A stretch of 32,695 nt of DNA from Micromonospora rosaria (GTDB lineage Bacteria > Actinomycetota > Actinomycetes > Mycobacteriales > Micromonosporaceae). The position numbers and the translations under genes are program-made. The DNA lies in assembly GCF_001567585.1 (NCBI RefSeq), contig NZ_LRQV01000083.1:1-32695 (forward strand). Reading direction: 5' to 3'. The notes under the pieces are model-generated. The model saw only the letters and a program-made list of their open reading frames with translations. It was not told where the DNA came from and made no database searches. Of this stretch, positions 24,891 through 30,755 are shown in pieces (within the stretch, counting starts at the first letter, position 1; each line of letters opens with the position of its first letter).

Positions 24891-25598
24891 GTGACCGAGA
24901 TCGACTGGGAGCGACTGCGCGCCGCCGCCACCGAGGTGATGCGGCACGCGTACGTGCCGTACTCGAAGTTCCCGGTCGGGGCGGCGGCCCTGGTCGACGA
25001 CGGCCGGATCGTGGTGGGCTGCAACGTCGAGAACGCCGCGTACGGGGTGGTGCTCTGCGCCGAGTGCGGCGTGGTCTCCTCGCTGCACGCCACCGGGGGC
25101 GGCCGGCTGGTCGCCCTCTCCTGCGTCGACGCCACCGGTGAGCCGCTGATGCCCTGCGGCCGGTGCCGGCAACTGCTCTGGGAGCAGGGCGGGCCGGAGT
25201 GCCTGATCGAGGCGAGGGGCGGCCCGCTGCGGATGGCGGAGCTGCTGCCGCACGCCTTCGACGTGGCCGACCTGGAGGCGGTCACCGGGGAACGCCCGGT
25301 GCCGGTGGTGCCGGACCGGCTGGCCGCCTGGCGGGGCCGGGGCACCGTCTTCGTCCACCCCGACCTCTCCGCCGGGCAGCAGGTCTGGACGGCGTACTGG
25401 GAGCGGTCCGCCGGGGACACCGAGGGGGCCGAGACCGGGGTGCTGGAGGAGGGCCCGAGCTGGGACGAGCCGGCCGAGGCGATCACCTGGGGGCTGGCCC
25501 GGACGCCCCGGGTGGTGGTGGTCGACGCTTCGGGCACCATCTTCTGGGCCGGCGAGGGCGACCCGCCGCTGGAGATCCCGACCCGCTGGGCGGGCTGA
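24891..25598 (+). CDS. cdd: Cytidine deaminase with an extra C-terminal domain
   Basis: Residues 1-130 are a standard tetrameric-type cytidine deaminase, converting cytidine and deoxycytidine to uridine and deoxyuridine. Zinc ligands and catalytic Glu are visible in CAE (C56, E58) and PCGRC (C89, C92), and the substrate motif NVENAAYG (45-52) is intact. Normal enzymes stop near residue 130; this one continues for about 105 residues (HPDLSAGQQVWTAYWERS, then VVVVDASGTIFWAGEG and a C-terminal Trp-Ala-Gly) that I do not recognise. Start: GTG 24891, giving the family N-terminus; ribosome site GGAG is only two bases away, and CAGAAT six bases upstream suggests a leaderless start. An ATG at 24861 is in frame. 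It probably works with the nucleoside importer and the thymidine phosphorylase that follows. Confidence 0.9.
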   Translation: MTEIDWERLRAAATEVMRHAYVPYSKFPVGAAALVDDGRIVVGCNVENAAYGVVLCAECGVVSSLHATGGGRLVALSCVDATGEPLMPCGRCRQLLWEQGGPECLIEARGGPLRMAELLPHAFDVADLEAVTGERPVPVVPDRLAAWRGRGTVFVHPDLSAGQQVWTAYWERSAGDTEGAETGVLEEGPSWDEPAEAITWGLARTPRVVVVDASGTIFWAGEGDPPLEIPTRWAG

Positions 25599-25605
25599 GC
25601 CCGGC

Positions 25606-25647
25606 GGCCGGTGACCACGGACCGGTGGCCACGGGCCGGTGACCACG
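25606..25647. repeat. 14-bp tandem repeat, three units
   Basis: GGCCGGTGACCACG (25606-25619), a variant GACCGGTGGCCACG (25620-25633) and GGCCGGTGACCACG again (25634-25647) follow the deaminase stop by seven bases. Further degenerate pieces run towards 25690. Probably slippage-derived; the 125-bp gap holds no gene. Confidence 0.8.
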
Positions 25648-25723
25648 CCGGTGGCGGGCGTCCCGTGACGACCGGCGGCCCCGTGCCGACCGGTGCCCCG
25701 CAACGACTGGAGAAGGACAACTG

Positions 25724-27004
25724 ATGAGCGCGTTCACCGCCGTTGACGTGATCCGCACCAAGCGGGACCGGGGGGTGCTGACCGACGGGCAGATCGACTG
25801 GGTGGTCGACGCGTACACCAAGGGTCTGGTCGCCGACGAGCAGATGTCGGCGCTGGCGATGGCGATCCTGCTCAACGGCATGACCGCCCCGGAGATCGCC
25901 CGGTGGACCGCCGCGATGATCGCCAGCGGCGAGCGGCTGGACCTGTCGGGGGTCTCCCGGCCGACCGTGGACAAGCACTCCACCGGCGGGGTCGGTGACA
26001 AGATCACGCTGCCGCTCACCCCGCTCGTCGCGGCCTGCGGCGGCGCGGTCCCGCAGCTCTCCGGGCGCGGCCTCGGGCACACCGGCGGCACCCTGGACAA
26101 GCTGGAGTCGATCCCCGGCTGGCGGGCCGCGCTGAGCAACGACGAGTTCCTCGCCCAGCTCCGCGACGTCGGCGCGGTGATCTGCGCCGCCGGCTCGGGC
26201 CTCGCCCCCGCCGACCGCAAGCTGTACGCGCTGCGCGACGTCACCGGCACCGTCGAGGCGATCCCGCTGATCGCCTCCTCGATCATGAGCAAGAAGATCG
26301 CCGAGGGGACCGGGGCGCTGGTGCTCGACGTCAAGGTCGGCTCCGGGGCGTTCATGAAGTCCGTCGCGGACGCCCGCGAGCTGGCCCGGACCATGGTGGA
26401 GCTGGGCGGCGCGCACGGGGTGCGCACGGTCGCCCTGCTCACCGACATGTCCACCCCGCTCGGGCGGGCCGTCGGCAACGCCGTCGAGGTCACCGAGTCG
26501 GTCGAGGTGCTGGCCGGCGGGGGCCCCGCCGACGTGGTGGAGCTGACCCTCGCGCTGGCCCGGGAGATGCTCGCCGCCGCCGGCCTGCCCGACGCCGACC
26601 CGGCCGCCGCGCTCGCCGACGGCCGGGCGATGGACACCTGGCGGGCGATGGTCCGGGCCCAGGGCGGCGACCCGGACGCGCCGCTGGCCACCGCGAACGA
26701 GGTGGAGGTCGTGCTGGCCGACACCGACGGGTATGTCGCCGAGGTGGACGCGTACGCCATCGGGGTGAGCGCGTGGCGGCTCGGCGCGGGGCGGGCCCGC
26801 AAGGAGGACCCGGTCAGTGCCGCCGCCGGGGTGGTGCTGCACAAGCGCCCCGGCGACCCGGTGCGCGTCGGTGAGCCGCTGTTCGAGCTGCGCGCCGACC
26901 ACGCCCAGCGGATCCCCGCCGCGCTCGCCGAGGCCTCCCGCGCGGTCCGCGTCTCGGCCACGCCGCCGCAGGTCGCGCCGCTGGTCATCGAGCGGATCGG
27001 CTGA
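25724..27004 (+). CDS. deoA: Thymidine phosphorylase
   Basis: A 426-residue pyrimidine-nucleoside phosphorylase that splits thymidine or deoxyuridine with phosphate into base and deoxyribose-1-phosphate. The family signature and phosphate-binding residues are intact: KHSTGGVGDK (84-93), then SGRGLGHTGGTLDKLE and SSIMSKKIAEG. Length and the C-terminal alpha/beta domain (VLHKRPGDPVRVGEPLF) are normal. The ATG at 25724 follows AGAAGGA by about seven bases. It directly follows cytidine deaminase, whose deoxyuridine product is its substrate, giving a short salvage route for imported nucleosides. Confidence 0.95.
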   Translation: MSAFTAVDVIRTKRDRGVLTDGQIDWVVDAYTKGLVADEQMSALAMAILLNGMTAPEIARWTAAMIASGERLDLSGVSRPTVDKHSTGGVGDKITLPLTPLVAACGGAVPQLSGRGLGHTGGTLDKLESIPGWRAALSNDEFLAQLRDVGAVICAAGSGLAPADRKLYALRDVTGTVEAIPLIASSIMSKKIAEGTGALVLDVKVGSGAFMKSVADARELARTMVELGGAHGVRTVALLTDMSTPLGRAVGNAVEVTESVEVLAGGGPADVVELTLALAREMLAAAGLPDADPAAALADGRAMDTWRAMVRAQGGDPDAPLATANEVEVVLADTDGYVAEVDAYAIGVSAWRLGAGRARKEDPVSAAAGVVLHKRPGDPVRVGEPLFELRADHAQRIPAALAEASRAVRVSATPPQVAPLVIERIG

Positions 27005-27101
27005 GCGGGGCGGCGTTCGCGCGGTCACCGGAGGCGGCTATCCTCCCTGCCCAGGGGGGAGTGAGCGGCACCGGTACGACGTCAGACAGGGGTCTTCAGC
27101 A

Positions 27102-27782
27102 GTGACCGTACTCGCCCCCGATCCGCGGGCCGTGCGTGAGGCGAGCCTGGAGGAGCTGGACCGGCTGGGGTTGCCCCGGCCACCGGGCACCTTCCCGCTC
27201 GTCTGGGAGCCCGGCGACGAGATCGAGCTGCGTCCCACCGGGGAGATCGAGGCGCGGATCGCGGTGCTGCACCTGATCCTGGCCCGCTGTTTCGGGATGC
27301 CGCCGGACGCGGCGATGGGCTGGCTGCTCGGCTCGAAACTGGTGGAGATGCTCACCCCGCCGGAGTGGCAGTTCGTGGTGGGCGGCCGGGGGGACCACCG
27401 CTCCTTCGTGCTGCACCACGACGCGCTCTTCTCGCTGGCCTGGGTGCTGGGCCTGAGTAAGCAGCTCGATCCGCGCCTGCCGGTGGACGAACGGCTGGTG
27501 GACCGGCTGCCGCAGATCTCCCGGGGCGAGACCTTCGACGAGTGGCGGGGCCGGGTCCTCGCCGTCCCGCAGCACCCGGCCGACGCGGCGGCCCTGCTCG
27601 ACCTGCACTACTGCCTGGACTGGGCCTACCTGGAGCTGGAGGAGGCCGGTCGGGTGCTGCCCGGGGCGGTCGACGCGAACGCGATCGGGCAGCGGCGCTG
27701 GGCGCTGGAGTGGGCGGTGGTCCTGCGCGGCCCGTACCACGACGAACCGCCCGGCTGGGAAGAGGTCGACCTCTCCACCTGA
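27102..27782 (+). CDS. DUF4272 domain-containing protein
   Basis: A 226-residue soluble protein matching, as far as I can judge, the DUF4272 family (LLGSKLVEMLTPPEWQFV, then a Trp-rich helical part with DLHYCLDWAYLELEEAG). The role of this family is unknown. Start: GTG at 27102, with CAGGGG about nine bases upstream; a TATCCT hexamer at 27039-27044 could be its -10. It follows thymidine phosphorylase by 97 bp and may be co-expressed or have its own promoter. Its last codons and stop are part of a 26-bp tandem duplication at the convergent junction with the methyltransferase gene. Confidence 0.85.
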   Translation: MTVLAPDPRAVREASLEELDRLGLPRPPGTFPLVWEPGDEIELRPTGEIEARIAVLHLILARCFGMPPDAAMGWLLGSKLVEMLTPPEWQFVVGGRGDHRSFVLHHDALFSLAWVLGLSKQLDPRLPVDERLVDRLPQISRGETFDEWRGRVLAVPQHPADAAALLDLHYCLDWAYLELEEAGRVLPGAVDANAIGQRRWALEWAVVLRGPYHDEPPGWEEVDLST

Positions 27783-27823
27783 GCCCACCCAGGTCAGTTT
27801 CCACCTGAGCCCACCCCGGTCAG
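27774..27823. repeat. 26-bp tandem duplication spanning the stops of two convergent genes
   Basis: TCCACCTGAGCCCACC followed by (C/A)-variant GGTCAG occurs at 27774-27797 and 27800-27823, 26 bp apart, with one mismatch. Copy 1 contains the stop of the DUF4272 gene and copy 2 the stop (TCA on this strand) of the leftward methyltransferase gene. Both genes therefore end in copies of the same sequence. Confidence 0.85.
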
Positions 27824-28746
27824 CGGGGGCGGTGCACGCCCAGTCGGACGGCCAGGGTCACCGGGACCGGCTCGGCCAACGCGGCGATCCGCGCGGCCAG
27901 CCGGCCCGGGTCGGCGTGCCAGGCGCTGGGGCCCATCCCGACCAGGGTGCCGACCTCCGCGCGGGTCAGCGCCAGCCGGCTGCGCAGCACCGTGGCGTCC
28001 ACCTCGGCGAAATGACCGGCCAGGCTGCCGGCGACCCGGTCCGCCTTGGTCGGGTCCACCCGGAGCAGGCCGAGGGTGTCGACCAGTTCGGTGAGATGGT
28101 CGTCGGCCGGGGTCACCACCAGCAGCGTCCCGCCCGGGTCGAGCACCCGGCGGAACTCCGCGCCGTTGCGGGGGGCGAAGACGTTAAGCAGCACCGCGAC
28201 CGAGGCGTCGGCGAGCGGCAGCCGCTGCCAGGTGTCGGCCAGCGCCGCCGCCGCCCGGGGATGGGCCTTCGCGGCGCGGCGCAGCGCCGGTTTGGCCACG
28301 TCCAGGGTCAGCCCCACCGCGTCGGGCAGCGCCGCCAGCACCGCCGCGAGGTGCCGGCCGGTCCCGCCCCCGGCGTCCACCACCAACGGGTACGCCGACC
28401 CGCCGCCCCGGGTGCGGGGCGTGGCCGTGGCGCGGGGCGTGTCGGTGGTGCGGGGCGCGGCCGTCGTGCCGAGCGTGGCGGTGGCGCGTCGCGCCGCGTC
28501 GGCCAGCGCGGCGGAGATCGGGTCGTAGTGGCCGGCGGCCAGGAACTCCGTCCGGGCGGCCACCATGTCGGCGGTGTCCCCGACGTGCGGGGCCCGGCCG
28601 GTGAGCAGGTTGACGTAGCCCTGCCGGGCCACGTCGAAGCTGTGCCGGCGCGGGCAGCGCAGGGACCGGGCCGGCCCGGTGTCGACCTCGGCGAGCGGGT
28701 CGGCGCAGACCGGGCAGCGGAGGCGGGCGACGACGTGCGGATCCAT
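27820..28746 (-). CDS. RlmA-type 23S rRNA (guanine-N1)-methyltransferase
   Basis: A 308-residue SAM-dependent methyltransferase. The N-terminal zinc finger is intact (C11, C14, C31, H35), followed by the family hallmark FDVARQGYVNLL (37-48) and the SAM-binding motif VVDAGGGTG (122-130). Relatives methylate N1 of G745 (RlmA-I) or G748 (RlmA-II, TlrB) of 23S rRNA; the latter contributes to resistance to mycinosylated macrolides. Which guanine is used cannot be told here. Between finger and SAM domain lies a stretch of four TxxPRx-type hexapeptides (89-112) from an 18-bp DNA repeat. Start: ATG 28746, with GAGG nine bases upstream; ATG 28755 adds three residues but has no spacing to that site. 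It is divergent from adenosine deaminase. Confidence 0.88.
   Translation of the reverse strand: MDPHVVARLRCPVCADPLAEVDTGPARSLRCPRRHSFDVARQGYVNLLTGRAPHVGDTADMVAARTEFLAAGHYDPISAALADAARRATATLGTTAAPRTTDTPRATATPRTRGGGSAYPLVVDAGGGTGRHLAAVLAALPDAVGLTLDVAKPALRRAAKAHPRAAAALADTWQRLPLADASVAVLLNVFAPRNGAEFRRVLDPGGTLLVVTPADDHLTELVDTLGLLRVDPTKADRVAGSLAGHFAEVDATVLRSRLALTRAEVGTLVGMGPSAWHADPGRLAARIAALAEPVPVTLAVRLGVHRPR
28411..28482 (-). repeat. In-frame 18-bp coding minisatellite in the methyltransferase gene
   Basis: Four 18-bp units encode TATLGT, TAAPRT, TDTPRA and TATPRT (residues 89-112). The repeat keeps the reading frame and falls in a probable flexible linker just before the SAM motif, so its length could vary between strains without loss of function. 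Confidence 0.8.
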
Positions 28747-28820
28747 CCCGGACATCCTCGCAGCCGCAGTCGCGCCGGCCGGCACGGTGTGGCCGCGTCG
28801 ACTGGCCGGGCGGGGCTGAC

Positions 28821-28826
28821 TAGGGT
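28821..28826 (+). promoter_or_regulatory. -10 element of a leaderless adenosine deaminase transcript
   Basis: TAGGGT lies six bases before the ATG at 28833, and TCGACT at 28799-28804 is a fair -35 with a 16-bp spacer. No Shine-Dalgarno is present. The arrangement is that of an actinobacterial leaderless promoter. Confidence 0.55.
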
Positions 28827-28832
28827 CTGCCC

Positions 28833-29915
28833 ATGGCCGCAATCTCGTACGAGGACATCGTCCAGGTTCCCAAGGCGCTGCTGCACGACCACCTCGACGG
28901 CGGCCTGCGACCGGCGACGGTCGTCGGACTGGCCGCCGAGGTCGGTCACGAACTGCCCACCACCGACCCGCAGGCGCTGGGGCGGTGGTTCGTCGAGGCG
29001 GCCAACTCCGGCTCGCTGGAGCGGTACCTGGAGACGTTCGCGCACACCGTCGCCGTGATGCAGACCGCGTCGGCGCTGCGTCGGGTGGCCGCCGAGTGCG
29101 CGCTGGACCTGGCCGCCGACGGGGTGGTCTACGCCGAGGTGCGGTTCGCCCCCGAGCAGCACCTGGAGCGGGACCTCACCCTGGACGAGGTGGTCGAGGC
29201 GGTGCTGGCCGGCTTCGCCGAGGGCAGCGCGGCGGCGGCCGAGGCGGGCACCCCGATCCGGGTCGGCACCCTGCTCACCGCGATGCGGCACGCCGCCCGC
29301 TCGCAGGAGATCGCCGAGTTGGCGGTCCGGCACCGGGACGCAGGCGTGGTCGGCTTCGACATCGCCGGCGCCGAGGCAGGGTTCCCGCCCACCCGGCACC
29401 TGGACGCCTTCGAGTACCTCCAGCGGGAGAACTTCCACTTCACCATCCACGCCGGGGAGGCGTTCGGGCTGCCGTCGATCTGGCAGGCGATCCAGTGGTG
29501 CGGCGCGGACCGGCTCGGTCACGGCGTCCGCATCGTCGACGACATCACCCCGGGTGAGCCGCCGGTGCTCGGTCGGCTGGCCGCGTACGTGCGGGACAAG
29601 CGGATCCCGCTGGAGCTGTGCCCCTCGTCGAACGTGCAGACCGGGGCCGCCCCGTCCATCGCCGAGCACCCGATCGGGCTGCTGCGGGACCTGCGGTTCC
29701 GGGTGACGGTGAACACCGACAACCGGCTGATGAGCGGGACCTCGATGTCCCGCGAGATGGCCCTGCTGGTCGACGCGTTCGGCTACGGCTGGCGGGAGTT
29801 GCAGTGGTTCACCATCAACGCGATGAAGAGCGCGTTCATCCCGTTCGACGAGCGGCTGCGGATCATCGACGAGGTGATCAAGCCGGCGTACGCCCGCCGG
29901 CTCGCCGGGTCCTGA
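28833..29915 (+). CDS. add: Adenosine deaminase
   Basis: A 360-residue zinc-dependent TIM-barrel enzyme converting adenosine and deoxyadenosine to inosine and deoxyinosine with release of ammonia. Zinc ligands and catalytic residues are in place: HDH (H18, H20), HAGE (H206, E209), then GHGVRI and the metal-binding D296 in NTDN. Length is normal and no signal peptide is present. ATG 28833 is supported by the leaderless promoter and by family alignment. Together with the importer and cytidine deaminase it extends the salvage set to purine nucleosides. It converges with the kinase-like gene, nine bases apart. Confidence 0.95.
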   Translation: MAAISYEDIVQVPKALLHDHLDGGLRPATVVGLAAEVGHELPTTDPQALGRWFVEAANSGSLERYLETFAHTVAVMQTASALRRVAAECALDLAADGVVYAEVRFAPEQHLERDLTLDEVVEAVLAGFAEGSAAAAEAGTPIRVGTLLTAMRHAARSQEIAELAVRHRDAGVVGFDIAGAEAGFPPTRHLDAFEYLQRENFHFTIHAGEAFGLPSIWQAIQWCGADRLGHGVRIVDDITPGEPPVLGRLAAYVRDKRIPLELCPSSNVQTGAAPSIAEHPIGLLRDLRFRVTVNTDNRLMSGTSMSREMALLVDAFGYGWRELQWFTINAMKSAFIPFDERLRIIDEVIKPAYARRLAGS

Positions 29916-29924
29916 CCCGGCCCG

Positions 29925-30560
29925 TCACCGGCCCCGGCCCGGCAGGTCGTCCGTGGCGGGCGGGGCCGGGTGCCCGGTGAGCAGGTGGGCGACCCGCCGG
30001 AGCACCTCGCTGGCGCGGGCCGCCTCCGCGCCCAGGCCGGTCTGCCGGCGCAGCACGGCCGGCTCGGCGCGCAGCAGCGCGACGCCCCGGCGGAGCAGTA
30101 CCCGGGGGGCCTTGCGCTGCTCGGCGAGGTCGCGGGCGAGCCGGCGCAGGAAGGTCGCGCCCCGTGGCCGGCGCAGCGCGTACGCCCCGGCGAGCAGCCC
30201 CCGACGACGGCATTCCGCGACGATCTCGGCGGCGAAGATACCTTCGGCCACGAAAAGCGGCGATCCGGTGAGGTCCAGTGTCCGGGTGTCCACCTGGCGG
30301 TCCGCGCCGATCGCATAAACCGGCACTTCGGCCTTGCCGTCCCGGACCAGACGGGCAATTGTTTCCACCGCTGCGGCGGCGTTCCACGAGTCGGGGGAAT
30401 CCCAGTCCACCCGCCCGTTTCGCCATGGCAACGTAGGGTCATCGCCATCCTTGTAGAAGTCGTCCAGACAGAGGACAGGAAGTCCTGTTTGTCGCGCTAT
30501 GTACGACTTTCCGGAGCCGGATGGGCCAGCGAGCAGGACGACGCGACGAAGGTGTTCCAT
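29925..30560 (-). CDS. Uridine-kinase-like P-loop protein
   Basis: A 211-residue P-loop NTPase with Walker A GPSGSGKS (12-19) and the uridine-kinase-like LDDFYKDGDDPTLP segment (about 32-45), including an Asp-Asp pair expected at the active site, then WDSPDSWN and VAEGIFAAE. This matches actinobacterial proteins annotated as uridine kinase or ATP-binding protein; uridine phosphorylation to UMP is likely but not proven. The C-terminal half is Arg/Leu/Ala-rich and less conserved. Start: ATG 30560; only a weak ribosome site (GAAAG, two bases away, or GGAG further up) is visible. It is convergent with adenosine deaminase and divergent from the sensor kinase, so it has its own promoter in the 195-bp gap. 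Confidence 0.85.
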   Translation of the reverse strand: MEHLRRVVLLAGPSGSGKSYIARQTGLPVLCLDDFYKDGDDPTLPWRNGRVDWDSPDSWNAAAAVETIARLVRDGKAEVPVYAIGADRQVDTRTLDLTGSPLFVAEGIFAAEIVAECRRRGLLAGAYALRRPRGATFLRRLARDLAEQRKAPRVLLRRGVALLRAEPAVLRRQTGLGAEAARASEVLRRVAHLLTGHPAPPATDDLPGRGR

Positions 30561-30586
30561 TACTTTCGGTGACTCCGGCCAGACGG

Positions 30587-30607
30587 ATTGCGATCAAATT
30601 GCATCAA
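30587..30607. promoter_or_regulatory. Direct repeat in the divergent kinase/sensor promoter region
   Basis: ATTGCGATCAA (30587-30597) is followed at once by ATTGCATCAA (30598-30607), differing by one base. This is the most A/T-rich stretch in the vicinity, between the leftward P-loop gene and the rightward sensor kinase. A 7-bp hairpin (30683-30689 with 30693-30699) lies further along. The repeat may be a regulator site; I cannot fix promoters on either side. Confidence 0.4.
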
Positions 30608-30755
30608 CATCTCATCACACCGCGCGTAAGGGCCAGCCTGGGCTTTCTCTTTGAGGGGGCGGCGTGATGGAATCTCGAAGGTCCGACCCGCCGGGTCGGC
30701 CGCTGGGCGGTGCCCGGGGTAGTGCCGCGAAAGTTGTGATCGCGAGGGCGGTGAC

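Noticed and set aside
21797..27028. Very long open frame on the minus strand opposite the SGNH, deaminase and phosphorylase genes
   Set aside because: Its translation is low-complexity Arg/Gly/Pro/Val-rich and shows no domain. It is the usual mirror of G/C-biased third positions in the well-supported forward genes.
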